Origin: Neorhizobium populisoli
GTDB lineage: Bacteria; Pseudomonadota; Alphaproteobacteria; Rhizobiales; Rhizobiaceae
Assembly (NCBI RefSeq): GCF_019430945.1
Contig: NZ_JAHYCB010000002.1
Location: forward strand, 558,001 to 622,000
Reading direction: 5' to 3'
Length of the DNA stretch: 64,000 nt
Within the stretch, counting starts at the first letter, position 1, and the number at the start of each line of letters is the position of its first letter. Under the pieces are notes generated by a model, which did no database searches, had not been told where the DNA came from, and saw only the letters and a program-made list of their open reading frames with translations. This document shows positions 7,733 through 16,047 of this stretch, piece after piece. Position numbers and translations under genes: made by a program.

Positions 7733-8635
7733 ATGACTGAAACGCCGAAGCTCACCCGCGAACTTGCCCTGCTGCTCGTCCTCTCGACGCTGTGGGGCGC
7801 GTCCTATTCCTTCATCAAGCTTGGCGTCGAAACCATTCCGCCGGTGACGCTGATTGCAGTGCGCACCCTGATTGCCGGCATGATCCTGCTCGCGGTGATC
7901 CGCTGGCGCGGGCTCTCCCTGCCGCGCGACGGCGCGACCTGGCGGCGGTTCCTCATGCAGGCGATCTTCAACAGCACCATCCCCTTCACGCTGATCGCCT
8001 GGGCAGAGCAATATACGGATGCCGGGCTTGCCGCGATCCTCAATTCCACCACGCCGATCTTCGCTTTTTTCCTCACCGCGCTGATCACCCGCCACGAGCC
8101 GGTGACCGGGCGCAAACTGTTCGGTGTATTGGCGGGGATCGTCGGCATCTGCCTGGTCATCGGCGTGCCGGCGCTTTCCGGTGCCGGGAGCAATCTCACG
8201 GCGCAGCTCGCCATCGTGCTGGCGACAGTGTGTTATGCGGGCGCGGCGATCTTCGGCAAGCGTTTCAAGGGTCTCGACCCGATCATGCCGGCCGCTGGCT
8301 CGCTGATCTGCGGCGCCGCCATGCTGGTCCCGGCAAGCCTGATCATCGACCGGCCCTGGACGCTGTCGCCTTCCTTGGAATCGATCGCCGCCGTCACCGC
8401 ACTTTCGGCCTTTTCCACCGCGCTGGCCTTCGTGATCTATTTCCGGCTGGTGCAGACGCTGGGCTCCGTCGCTGCCACCTCGCAGGCCTATCTGCGCGTG
8501 CCGGTAGGCGTGGCGATCGGGGTGATTTTCTTGGGCGAAACCCTGCAGCCGACCGCCTGGATCGGCCTCCTCTGCGTCGTCGCCGGCGTGGCCGCCATGA
8601 CCCTGCCGGGCCGGCGCAAACCCGCCGCCGCCTGA
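7733..8635 (+). CDS. EamA-family (DMT) permease
   Basis: A 300-residue protein with ten hydrophobic segments arranged as two EamA repeats (about residues 10-145 and 155-292). The first repeat opens with LVLSTLWGASYSFIKLGV and contains the R-x-L-I-A-G-x-I motif; the second ends with GVIFLGETLQPTAWIGLLCVVAGV. Family members export amino acids or metabolites, and the substrate is not predictable. GAGGA lies before the ATG at 7733. It is convergent with the MarR gene, 13 bases away, and a second, different EamA permease lies on the other side of that regulator. Confidence 0.85.
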   Translation: MTETPKLTRELALLLVLSTLWGASYSFIKLGVETIPPVTLIAVRTLIAGMILLAVIRWRGLSLPRDGATWRRFLMQAIFNSTIPFTLIAWAEQYTDAGLAAILNSTTPIFAFFLTALITRHEPVTGRKLFGVLAGIVGICLVIGVPALSGAGSNLTAQLAIVLATVCYAGAAIFGKRFKGLDPIMPAAGSLICGAAMLVPASLIIDRPWTLSPSLESIAAVTALSAFSTALAFVIYFRLVQTLGSVAATSQAYLRVPVGVAIGVIFLGETLQPTAWIGLLCVVAGVAAMTLPGRRKPAAA

Positions 8636-8648
8636 TCACTCCGCCCGG

Positions 8649-9179
8649 TCACTCAGCCTTGGCGAGGCTCGCCTCGACCACTGCCGCCAGCTCCCGCAGC
8701 AATTGCGTGAGCTGGCGTTTCTTGTCCGGATCGAACGCGGCGATTGCCGCCGCTTCGTTTGCCATGTCTTCGCGAAACGCAGCTTCGGCGCGAAGAATGC
8801 CGTCGTCGGTCAGCTGCACCGCAAGGCTTCGCCCGTCATTGTCGGATGGCACGCGTTTCACCAGCCCCGCCTTTTCCAGCCGGCCGAGCCGGTGGGTGAG
8901 GCTGCCGGAGGCGATCATCAGCGCCCGGTAAAGCTCGGTCGGCGTCAGCCTGTAGGGCGCGCCGGAACGGCGCAACGTCGCCACCACGTCGAACTCGCCG
9001 CGATCCAGCCCATGCGAGGCAAACGTCGCCTCGATCGACGGCGTTACCAAACGGGAAATCCGGTAGATGCGGCCGAGCACGTCCATCGGTGCCGTGTCGA
9101 GATCCGGCAGTTCTTTCGTCCATTGGGCGCGCGCCCGGTCCACATGGTCCAATCCAGTCTTCTCGCGCTCGTCTTGCAT
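8649..9179 (-). CDS. MarR family transcriptional regulator
   Basis: A 176-residue protein with a winged-helix domain: GEFDVVATLRRSGAPYRLTPTELYRALMIASGSLTHRLGRLEKAGLVKRV, then the wing PSDNDGRSLAVQLTDDG. This is the MarR/HTH-20 layout, a dimeric repressor that releases DNA when a ligand binds. The ATG at 9179 (MQDEREKTG) has GAAGGA upstream; the 98 codons further upstream in the open frame overlap the divergent promoter region and are not used. It is divergent from the EamA permease at 9274, and two matching dyads lie between them, so it probably controls that permease and itself. Confidence 0.9.
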   Translation of the reverse strand: MQDEREKTGLDHVDRARAQWTKELPDLDTAPMDVLGRIYRISRLVTPSIEATFASHGLDRGEFDVVATLRRSGAPYRLTPTELYRALMIASGSLTHRLGRLEKAGLVKRVPSDNDGRSLAVQLTDDGILRAEAAFREDMANEAAAIAAFDPDKKRQLTQLLRELAAVVEASLAKAE

Positions 9180-9205
9180 GACCGATTCCTTCGTCTCGAT
9201 AAAAC

Positions 9206-9254
9206 TATCTTGACATGAAGATAAATCGGGCGCAAATACCTTCACATGAAGATA
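9206..9254. promoter_or_regulatory. Twin 18-bp operators between marR and the eamA permease
   Basis: The first site, 9206-9223, is TATCTTGACATGAAGATA, with perfect TATCTT/AAGATA arms. The second, 9237-9254, is the same sequence with two changes (TACCTTCACATGAAGATA). They are spaced 31 bases start to start, about three helical turns, so two dimers could bind one face of the DNA. The TATCTTGA core is a known pattern of MarR-family sites. They cover the region just before both starts. Confidence 0.7.
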
Positions 9255-9273
9255 ACTCCGTGAGGACCGTGTC

Positions 9274-10221
9274 ATGCTCTCTTTCGCTTCCGGAAAGTCG
9301 TTCGCAGTTCCGCTCTTCGTGCAGATGCTCGTCTGCTCCTTCCTCTGGGGCGCGGCCTTCATCCTTCTCAAGCTGGCGGGCACGTCGCTCTCGCCGCTGG
9401 CGCTCACCGCAATACGCGGCCTGATGGCCGGCACCCTGATCCTGCTGTTCATGGGCCTGACCGGCCACAACATCCTGCCGCGCGGTCGCGAGCTGCGCGA
9501 TTGGATCGTGCTGGGTTTCCTGCAGGGCGTCGTGCCGAATACGCTGACGGCCTATGCCCTGACCCAGATTTCCGCCGGGCTCACCTCCATGCTGCAGGCC
9601 TCGACACCGCTGATCGTCGCAATCCTTGCCCAGGCACTGTTCGCCAGCGAGCGACTGACGCTGAAGACCGCGCTCGGCCTGCTGATCGGTTTCGGCGGCA
9701 TGCTGCTTTTGATCGGCCCGGCCGCCTTCGGGGCGGGCAGCGTCAATCCGCAGGGCATCGCTTCCGTCGTGATCGTGGCGTTCAGCTATGCGCTCGGCAC
9801 GCTTTACGTCCGCAGCATTCCGGGCGCTCAGCCGATCCGGCTCGCCGCCGGCCAGCAGCTGTTTTCCGGCCTGCCGACCTTCGCCGCCGTCATGCTGCTG
9901 ACCGGCCCGTCCGGCTTCGCCCCGGCGCTCGATGCCCTGCCGCTCCTGCTCGTGCTCGGCATCTTCGGCACCGCCATGCCGATCGTCATCTACATGAACA
10001 TCCTGAAAAAAGCCGGCCCGACGCTCGGCTCGATGAACGGCTATTTCCTGCCGCCCTGGACCATCCTGCTCGGTTTCGCCCTGCTCGGCGAACCGGTCAG
10101 TCTGCGGGAGGTTTTTGCCACGGTGATCGTGCTGTCCGGCGTGGCGCTGGTTTCGGTCAAGGTGGAAACGCTGCGGAGGCTTTGGGGGAGGGTGGTGCCG
10201 GTGCAGCCTAAGGTCTGCTGA
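9274..10221 (+). CDS. EamA-family (DMT) permease under MarR control
   Basis: A 315-residue ten-helix permease with two EamA halves. The first begins QMLVCSFLWGAAFILLKLAG and contains LTAIRGLMAGTLIL; the second runs from about residue 165 and ends FALLGEPVSLREVFATVIVLSGVALV. The ATG at 9274 has GAGG nine bases upstream. It is divergent from the MarR gene with two dyads in the 94-base gap, which predicts derepression by a ligand and export of that or a related compound. It is not a close copy of the EamA permease at 7733. The substrate is unknown. Confidence 0.87.
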   Translation: MLSFASGKSFAVPLFVQMLVCSFLWGAAFILLKLAGTSLSPLALTAIRGLMAGTLILLFMGLTGHNILPRGRELRDWIVLGFLQGVVPNTLTAYALTQISAGLTSMLQASTPLIVAILAQALFASERLTLKTALGLLIGFGGMLLLIGPAAFGAGSVNPQGIASVVIVAFSYALGTLYVRSIPGAQPIRLAAGQQLFSGLPTFAAVMLLTGPSGFAPALDALPLLLVLGIFGTAMPIVIYMNILKKAGPTLGSMNGYFLPPWTILLGFALLGEPVSLREVFATVIVLSGVALVSVKVETLRRLWGRVVPVQPKVC

Positions 10222-10225
10222 ACAG

Positions 10226-10247
10226 CCTTCTCCCGGCGGGGAGAAGG
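10226..10247. repeat. Short GC-rich palindrome, possible terminator
   Basis: CCTTCTCC (10226-10233) pairs with GGAGAAGG (10240-10247), directly after the permease stop codon. The sequence is the terminal hairpin of the GC-rich intergenic repeats found elsewhere in the window, here as a half copy. There is no T-run, so any termination role is uncertain. Confidence 0.6.
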
Positions 10248-10274
10248 TCGTCCGATGTCGCGGAGTACCGGTGA

Positions 10275-10901
10275 TCAGCCGCCCCGCGCCATCTGCCCGA
10301 CGTTCATCCGCTCGGTCTCGTCGCGCAGGTTGAGGTAGATCACCGTGCCGTCACGGGTAGCTTTCCTGAGCATGTCCTTTCGTTCGGGTGTTGCGGCGAT
10401 TTCCCCCGTCTCGAACAGGTACTGCAACCGGCTGCGGGAAAGCCCGAGTTCGGTGGCGAGCAGCCGGTCGAGCCTGATACCGGCGGGTGCGGGGAGCCTG
10501 AGACTGATCTCGATCCGTTGCCATTCGACGCCGCTCGACACGATCCGCCGATGCACTTCGACGTGCGCATCGTCCTCTATCCGTCCCGCGGCGGCACGCA
10601 ATGCCTGAATGTCGAATTCAAGCCTGGCGACGAAGGAGGGCGTGCTCGCCTGCATCGCCTCGATCACCGCCGGATCGAGCGAGCGGACGCTTTGCCGCTC
10701 GAAGATCGTGCGGTTCCAAGTCCCGTCGCAGGAAGTGCATTTGTAGATGAGCCAGGCGTCGAGCCGCTTGCCGTTGGCGTTGAGGCGGATGCGGCCGCTG
10801 GATCGATAAGGCCTCGTATCGCCGCAATGGCTGCAGGCGAGGATCGGCCTTGGCGGAGTTCTGGAGATGATTGTCCATTCGATATGAAGAACGTTATGCA
10901 T
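10275..10901 (-). CDS. DUF1062 protein with zinc ribbon
   Basis: A 208-residue protein. The N-terminal third has two C-x2-C knuckles, CSHCGD (about residues 23-28) and CTSCDGTW (about 55-62), separated by RIRLNANGKRLDAWLIYK: a zinc ribbon. The C-terminal third (about 145-200) reads RLDRLLATELGLSRSRLQYLFETGEI, which resembles an S4-type RNA-binding loop-helix. The combination matches the DUF1062 family as I remember it. A nucleic-acid role is an inference from these two modules. The ATG at 10901 has only a weak GGAA site. The gene is flanked by non-coding sequence on the upstream side. Confidence 0.7.
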   Translation of the reverse strand: MHNVLHIEWTIISRTPPRPILACSHCGDTRPYRSSGRIRLNANGKRLDAWLIYKCTSCDGTWNRTIFERQSVRSLDPAVIEAMQASTPSFVARLEFDIQALRAAAGRIEDDAHVEVHRRIVSSGVEWQRIEISLRLPAPAGIRLDRLLATELGLSRSRLQYLFETGEIAATPERKDMLRKATRDGTVIYLNLRDETERMNVGQMARGG

Positions 10902-11251
10902 GCCGTTTTGATCTTCCGGTCAGGAAGTTCATGCGGGGAAACGGCACTCAAGAAGCCCGTTGCGGGCACGCGGTGTGGCGAAGGTCCGGACGTGGATTGG
11001 ATCAAGCGAAGCGTCGGATGGTTCAGGGCGGGAAGGGCCGCACTGGCACGGTCAATGCCATACCGGTCTCAAGCCGCCACCCCGATGAACAAGCATTTCC
11101 AAGCAGGCGCCATGATTGGCATCTCCCGCATGGAAGGGTGAACCTGTCGAGACCGGGGATTACTTAGGCAAACTGGACCTCAAAAGCCGTCGCTTATGGG
11201 CCGCAATTGATAATCGAGTTGCGGCAAAAAGCAACCAGGAGGTCTCGTTCC
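10902..11251. other. 350-base gap, nothing recognised
   Basis: This stretch holds the divergent start regions of the DUF1062 gene and the cupin gene. I see no convincing coding sequence; the open frames that cross it have no ribosome sites and no family features. No clear dyad or known box was found. A strong AGGAGG for the cupin lies at 11237-11242. Confidence 0.4.
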
Positions 11252-11713
11252 ATGGTACAGCGCACCTATATCCAGTTCACCAGCCAACCATGGAACACCA
11301 TCATGGACATCAAACGCAGCGGCTCGCAGCCGTCCCGCACGCCACCGCAATATTTCACCGGCAAGGTCCGGCTCGATCCATTGAACGAGACGGCGCCGGA
11401 GCCGGCCCGGGCGCGGGTAATGTCGGTCACCTTCGAACCTGGCGCCCGCACGGACTGGCACACCCATCCACTCGGCCAGACGCTGATCGTCACCGCCGGT
11501 TCGGGCCTCGTGCAGGTCTGGGGCGAGCCGATCCGCTCGATCCGGCCGGGCGACGTCATCTGGTTTCCGCCGGGCGAAAAACACTGGCACGGCGCCGCTG
11601 CCACCACGGCCATGACCCATATCGCCATCCAGGAATCCTTGAACGGCAGCACAGCGGAATGGTTCGGCCCGGTGACCGACCTGCAATATGCCAGCGAGGT
11701 CGCCGACGACTGA
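11252..11713 (+). CDS. Single-domain cupin, Mn-dependent hydroxynitrile lyase/dioxygenase-like
   Basis: A 153-residue cupin with both metal motifs: motif 1 in [22 protein letters not shown], which supplies two histidines and the glutamine that replaces the usual glutamate, and motif 2 in [17 protein letters not shown] with the third histidine. The pattern W-H-T-H-P-L-G-Q is that of small bacterial cupins that include manganese (R)-hydroxynitrile lyases, and these often sit near carboxymuconolactone decarboxylases. The reaction here is not known. The ATG at 11252 has AGGAGG nine bases upstream; an ATG at 11303 is a weaker option that would remove 17 residues outside the cupin fold. Confidence 0.8.
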   Translation: MVQRTYIQFTSQPWNTIMDIKRSGSQPSRTPPQYFTGKVRLDPLNETAPEPARARVMSVTFEPGARTDWHTHPLGQTLIVTAGSGLVQVWGEPIRSIRPGDVIWFPPGEKHWHGAAATTAMTHIAIQESLNGSTAEWFGPVTDLQYASEVADD

Positions 11714-11826
11714 CGGGGGTGGCCACGGTAGGCCGATCCCGGAGCCGGATCGTCATCGAATGGAAACCACTGGCAGGCAGAATGCGCGCCGGAAATATAC
11801 CGGAATCATCGACGACAGGAGCCGAC

Positions 11827-12696
11827 ATGTCCAGCCAGACCCGCATCGCCAATTCCCATCTCGCCGTCGATGTTTCCTCGCTCGGTGCGGAAATGCAGGC
11901 GTTGAATTCCGCCGATGGCAGGGCGTGGCTCTGGCATGGGGATGCCGCATTCTGGGGCGGGCGGTCGCCGATCCTGTTTCCGATGGTCGGCAAGGCGCCG
12001 GAAAACCGGATCAGCGTCGAGGGCAAGTCCTATGAAATGGGCCAGCACGGTTTTGCCCGGCGCAGCGAATTCACGCTTGCCGGATCGGATGCGGTCTCCT
12101 GCCGTTACGAGCTTGCCGCGTCTGATGCGACGCGGGCGGTCTATCCGTTCGAATTCCTGCTCGCCGTCACCCACGCGCTGGATGGCCTGAAGCTCACTGT
12201 TTCAGCGCAAGTGGAAAACCGCGACAGCCGGCCGATGCCCTTCGGCCTCGGTTATCACCCGGCTTTCCTCTGGCCGCTGCCGGGTGCGCAAGGTCGCGCC
12301 CATACGGTGACGCTGGACAATGGCGCCGAACCGGCGCTAACGCGTCTCGAAAACGGGCTGGTGAAGCCCGAAAAGCTTGCCTCGCCCTTCAAGAAAGGGA
12401 GCCTCACCCTCGACCATGGGATGTTCGAGGCGGATGCAATGATCTTCCCGGAAGGCGCCGGCACGGGACTGCTCTATGCTGCCGAAGGCGGCCCGGAGCT
12501 GAAATTCTCCTTCGAAAACCTGCCGAACCTGGCGCTGTGGCAAAAGCCCGGCGCGCCCTTCATCTGCATCGAGCCCTGGCAAGGCACGGCCGCAGAACTC
12601 GGCGGTTCCGATGATCTGGCCAAGCGCCCCTACAGCGTCACGCTGCAGCCGGGAGAAAAGGCGAGCTTTGCCTTCACCGTCGAGCTGCCGGCTTAA
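11827..12696 (+). CDS. Aldose 1-epimerase family protein
   Basis: A 289-residue protein of the galactose mutarotase-like fold, LacX/YeaD subgroup. Visible features are GGRSPILFPMVGKAPENRI with the conserved R-x-P-x-L-F-P, the catalytic-type histidine in MGQHGFARRSEF, and FGLGYHPAFLWPL with the second histidine. These enzymes interconvert anomers of sugars or of phosphorylated sugars. The ATG at 11827 has AGGAG five bases before it; the same frame stays open far upstream through the end of the cupin gene, but that part is a shadow. It lies 113 bases after the cupin and may be cotranscribed. Confidence 0.87.
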   Translation: MSSQTRIANSHLAVDVSSLGAEMQALNSADGRAWLWHGDAAFWGGRSPILFPMVGKAPENRISVEGKSYEMGQHGFARRSEFTLAGSDAVSCRYELAASDATRAVYPFEFLLAVTHALDGLKLTVSAQVENRDSRPMPFGLGYHPAFLWPLPGAQGRAHTVTLDNGAEPALTRLENGLVKPEKLASPFKKGSLTLDHGMFEADAMIFPEGAGTGLLYAAEGGPELKFSFENLPNLALWQKPGAPFICIEPWQGTAAELGGSDDLAKRPYSVTLQPGEKASFAFTVELPA

Positions 12697-12770
12697 GGCG
12701 TTTCTGCATCACCGGCCGAAGATCGAAGGCGCGTCACCCGTTTGAGGGATGACGCCTTGCCTGCGAATGG

Positions 12771-12876
12771 CTAGAGCATTTCCAGCAAAAGTGCGAAGCG
12801 GTTTTGCGTCCGGAAATGCGTTCAAACAAAGACCTGGAGCATTTCCGCGATTCGAAGAAAAGCGAAACTGCTCTAG
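12771..12876. repeat. 106-bp palindromic rhizobial intergenic element
   Basis: The element begins CTAGAGCA (12771-12778) and ends with the exact inverse TGCTCTAG (12869-12876). Inside are two related half-copies containing GAGCATTTCC, with runs such as AGCGGTTTTGCG. I remember this element as common between genes in Rhizobiaceae. It ends 33 bases before the start of the RTX gene, so it overlaps where that gene's promoter should be. Confidence 0.7.
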
Positions 12877-12909
12877 ACCCGGCGAAAACACCCTTCCCAA
12901 GGAAAACCT

Positions 12910-15081
12910 GTGCTGACCCCCACCACAATCCGTTATGTCGAACTCAAGGGTGCCATCGGCACCGCCCAGGAACTGACGGTTATCGACGTCAATGGCGACG
13001 GTTATCTCGATCTGGTCGGCGCCGGCCTCTATTATCCCCTGCAGAACAAGGCGGTGCCGGTCTTCGTGATGCTGAACGACAAGAAGGGCGGCTTCACGGT
13101 TGGCCCGTCCAGCCTGTTCAGCGGCGGCGTGCCGGGCACGGTCCATCCGCGCGAAATGGTGACGGGCGATTTCAACGGCGATGGCCGGACCGACATCTTC
13201 ATTGCCGATCACGGCTACGACGTTAATCCGTTTCCGGGCCATGCCAACGTCCTGCTGCTCGGCAAGGCGGGCGGCGGCTTTACCAACGCCACCTCGCGCC
13301 TGCCGTCCACGCCGGACTTTTCCCACTCCGCTGATGCCGCCGATATCGACGGCGACGGCGACCTCGATCTTTATGTCGGCAATATCGGCGGCGGCCAGAT
13401 CGGGCCGTATTTCCTGATCAACAACGGATCGGCGGGCTTTTCGGTCTCGACATCGCGGCTGCCGACGGAGATTGCCGGCCGGTCGGCCACCTATACGACC
13501 TCGCTGTTGCTCGATGCGGATGGCGACGGCGACAAGGATCTTTTCCTCGGCAGCGACCAGAGCGGCCATGTCCTGCTGCTCAACAACGGCAAGGGGAATT
13601 TCGTAAAAAGCACCAAGGCCATGCCGGAAGGGCTGTTCGGGGCGGGCCAGAACATTACGGTGGATTCGAAGGCCTTCGATTTCAACCGCGACGGCAAGCT
13701 GGATATCCTGGCGGTAGAGACGGACAATTCGCCTTTCTACAAGGGCGCACGCCTTCAGGTCCTGCTTTCGGACGGTAAGGGCGGGTTCTCGGACGGCAGC
13801 AAGATCTATCTCGACAGCCAGCCGAATACCGATGCCTGGATCAAATATGTCCAGTTCGTCGACCTCAACAAGGATGGCGCGCTCGATATCGTCGGAGAAC
13901 TGTCCGGCGGTTATACGGGTCTGGTCACCTATCTGAACGACGGCGCCAATCACTTCTACCAGATGGGCATAAACGCTCTGACCTCGTCCTATTCGAACCC
14001 GATCGAGTTCATGGACATCAACAAGGACGGCACGCCCGAACTGGTGCAGATGTCGATCTACGACGGCAAATACGGCATCGCGGTCATGGACCTGAAGACG
14101 TCGGCCGGAAATGTTGTCGGCACATCGGGCGCGGATACCGTGTTCGGCTCGGCGGCCTCCCAGACGATCGACGGCGGCGCCGGCAACGATTTCCTGGCCG
14201 GCGGTGCCGGCAATGACGTTCTGATCGGCGGCGCAGGTGCAGACAAGCTGCTCGGCGGCGCGGGATCGGATACGGCTTCTTATGCCGGTGCAACGAAGGG
14301 TGTGGTCGCCAACCTGACGAATGCGGCGCTGAACACCAACGACGCGAAGGGCGATATCTATTCCTACATCGAGAACCTGACTGGCTCGAGCTATAACGAC
14401 ACGTTGACCGGCAATAGTGCTGCAAACACGCTTTCCGGCGGTGTCGGCGACGACACGCTGGATGGCGGTGCGGGCAACGATAACCTGATCGGTGGCACAG
14501 GTGCCGACAAGCTGATCGGCGGAGACGGCACAGACACGGCCTCCTATGCCGGTGCCGCGAAGGGTTTGGTTGCCAACCTCACCAACGCAGCGTCCAATAC
14601 CAACGATGCCAAGGGCGATACCTATTCGTCGATCGAGAACCTGACCGGATCGAGCTTCAACGACATCCTGATCGGCAACTCGTCAGCCAATACGCTCTCC
14701 GGCGGCGCCGGCGACGATAGGTTCTATAGCGGCCTCGGCAACGATTTCCTGATCGGCGGCGCCGGCAAGGACACGTTCGTTTTCGACAGCAAGCTCGGAT
14801 CGACCAATATCGACACGATCGACGATTTCATCGTCAAGGACGACACGATCTGGCTGGATGACGATATCTTCACCAAGGCCGGCAAGGTCGGTGATCTGAC
14901 AGCCGATGCGTTCTACACCGGCACCAAGGCACATGATGGATCCGACCGCGTCATCTATGACAAAGCGACCGGCAAGCTGTGGTACGATGCCGACGGTTTT
15001 GGCGCAGGCGCTGCTATCCAGTTCGCAACGCTCGACAAGGGCCTCGTCCTGACGGCGGCGAACTTCGATATCATTGCCTAA
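12910..15081 (+). CDS. FG-GAP/VCBS seven-bladed propeller fused to RTX calcium-binding repeats
   Basis: A 723-residue protein with no signal peptide. The first 390 residues hold seven D-x-(D/N)-x-D-G calcium loops, one per blade: DVNGDGYLDL, DFNGDGRTDI, DIDGDGDLDL, DADGDGDKDL, DFNRDGKLDI, DLNKDGALDI and DINKDGTPEL, matching a complete integrin-alpha type beta-propeller. From about residue 400 there are RTX nonapeptides (GGAGNDFLA, GGAGNDVLI, GGAGADKLL and more) in two blocks that enclose a duplicated unit of about 100 residues (DTASYAGA...ENLTGSS). The acidic C-terminus is typical of type I secretion signals. The start is a GTG with AAGGA upstream. It is probably a secreted surface or matrix protein. 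No ABC exporter or membrane fusion gene is nearby. Confidence 0.88.
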   Translation: MLTPTTIRYVELKGAIGTAQELTVIDVNGDGYLDLVGAGLYYPLQNKAVPVFVMLNDKKGGFTVGPSSLFSGGVPGTVHPREMVTGDFNGDGRTDIFIADHGYDVNPFPGHANVLLLGKAGGGFTNATSRLPSTPDFSHSADAADIDGDGDLDLYVGNIGGGQIGPYFLINNGSAGFSVSTSRLPTEIAGRSATYTTSLLLDADGDGDKDLFLGSDQSGHVLLLNNGKGNFVKSTKAMPEGLFGAGQNITVDSKAFDFNRDGKLDILAVETDNSPFYKGARLQVLLSDGKGGFSDGSKIYLDSQPNTDAWIKYVQFVDLNKDGALDIVGELSGGYTGLVTYLNDGANHFYQMGINALTSSYSNPIEFMDINKDGTPELVQMSIYDGKYGIAVMDLKTSAGNVVGTSGADTVFGSAASQTIDGGAGNDFLAGGAGNDVLIGGAGADKLLGGAGSDTASYAGATKGVVANLTNAALNTNDAKGDIYSYIENLTGSSYNDTLTGNSAANTLSGGVGDDTLDGGAGNDNLIGGTGADKLIGGDGTDTASYAGAAKGLVANLTNAASNTNDAKGDTYSSIENLTGSSFNDILIGNSSANTLSGGAGDDRFYSGLGNDFLIGGAGKDTFVFDSKLGSTNIDTIDDFIVKDDTIWLDDDIFTKAGKVGDLTADAFYTGTKAHDGSDRVIYDKATGKLWYDADGFGAGAAIQFATLDKGLVLTAANFDIIA

Positions 15082-15117
15082 CAGGGGCGTAGCCTCCTAA
15101 CAGGGGCGTAGCCTCCT
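15080..15117. repeat. Two perfect tandem copies of a 19-base unit
   Basis: The unit AACAGGGGCGTAGCCTCCT occurs at 15080-15098 and again at 15099-15117, starting within the RTX stop codon. A third copy begins imperfectly (GACAG) straight after. It contains GGGGC/GCCTC stretches that could form small hairpins. A recent local duplication is the simplest explanation. Confidence 0.8.
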
Positions 15118-15222
15118 GACAGAGATAGCATCGCCTGATAGGAATGCGTGGCGCGGGGTGACTCGCACCACATCCTTTTCCGCGCCGCCCTTCGGTCTGT
15201 GCGAAATCATTCCAGAGGCACC

Positions 15223-15630
15223 ATGGCATCGAGAATAGCGACCTGCTCCTGTGGGCAATTGTCCATCGAACTGACCGGCGAAATGCGGGGCGTCGGCGTC
15301 TGCCACTGCCTCGCCTGCCAGAAGCGCACCGGCAGCGTGTTTGCAGCACTTGCCGGCTTCGAGCCGAAATACAAGGTGACGGGCAAGGCGGCCGAATATG
15401 TCCGCACCGGCGATCAGGGCGCCCGTTTCCGGTTCCGCTTCTGCCCGGTCTGCGGCACCAATCTCTACAATACCGAAGAGGGTTACGAGGACCGGTTCGT
15501 GGCGGTCGCGGTCGGCTGTTTTGCCGATCCGAGCTTCCCGCCACCGGAAGACTCGGTTTATGACTGCCGCCGGCATTCCTGGGTGCAATTGCCGCAGGGC
15601 ATTGCCGTTCATCGCAAGGACCCGACCTGA
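15223..15630 (+). CDS. GFA (Gfa-like, CENP-V fold) zinc protein
   Basis: A 135-residue protein with the zinc cysteines of the glutathione-dependent formaldehyde-activating (GFA) family: ATCSCGQLSIEL at residues 7-18, VCHCLACQKRTGS near residue 30, and FCPVCGTNLY near residue 80. The family binds two zinc ions; the original formaldehyde role applies to few members, and most have unknown substrates. The start at 15223 has AGAGG upstream and is the family position; the ATG at 15148 would add 25 unrelated residues. The VOC gene follows 33 bases later on the same strand. Confidence 0.87.
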   Translation: MASRIATCSCGQLSIELTGEMRGVGVCHCLACQKRTGSVFAALAGFEPKYKVTGKAAEYVRTGDQGARFRFRFCPVCGTNLYNTEEGYEDRFVAVAVGCFADPSFPPPEDSVYDCRRHSWVQLPQGIAVHRKDPT

Positions 15631-15663
15631 GGAGGAGGGGGCTTGCTGCCTCGGGAGGAAACC

Positions 15664-16047
15664 ATGGCCGCATTTCGCATCAACCACCTGTCCATCCTCG
15701 TCGCCGATCTTCGACGCAGCGCCGATTTCTATGAGAAGGTGCTTCGCCTGCCGGAGATCGAATGCAAGGTCGGCAAACCGACCATCCGCTGGTTCGGCAT
15801 CGGCGACAGCCAGTCGATCCACCTGATCGAGGGTGATTTCGGCGCGACCTTCGTCACCATGTCGACGCATCTCTGCATCGCCGTGACCGATCTCGACGAG
15901 GCCATCGCCCATATCGGCTCGACGGGCACGGTCTACGGCAATCTCGCCCGCGAACCCGGCAAGGTGCATATGCGCGCCGATGGCATCCGTTCGGTTTACC
16001 TGCAGGACCCGGACGGTTACTGGATCGAAGTCAGCGACGATTATTGA
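15664..16047 (+). CDS. Single-domain VOC/glyoxalase family protein
   Basis: A 127-residue protein with the VOC fold: INHLSILVADLRRSADFYEKVLRLP at the start, with the first histidine ligand, SIHLIEGDF near the middle, THLCIAVTDLDEAI opening the second half, and YLQDPDGYWIEVSDD at the end with the terminal glutamate ligand. The layout is that of glyoxalase I or a related lyase. GGGAGGA lies four bases before the ATG at 15664. Its last seven bases overlap the convergent argP-like gene. Confidence 0.87.
   Translation: MAAFRINHLSILVADLRRSADFYEKVLRLPEIECKVGKPTIRWFGIGDSQSIHLIEGDFGATFVTMSTHLCIAVTDLDEAIAHIGSTGTVYGNLAREPGKVHMRADGIRSVYLQDPDGYWIEVSDDY

Noticed and set aside
11116..11826. An in-frame extension that would make the aldose epimerase 526 residues long
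   Set aside because: The upstream part lies over the cupin gene in another frame; a strong AGGAG sits before the ATG at 11827, which is the family start.
14110..14770. Tandem repeats suggestive of a CRISPR-like array
   Set aside because: They are coding RTX nonapeptide repeats in the propeller-RTX gene; spacing is 27 bases with no unique spacers.
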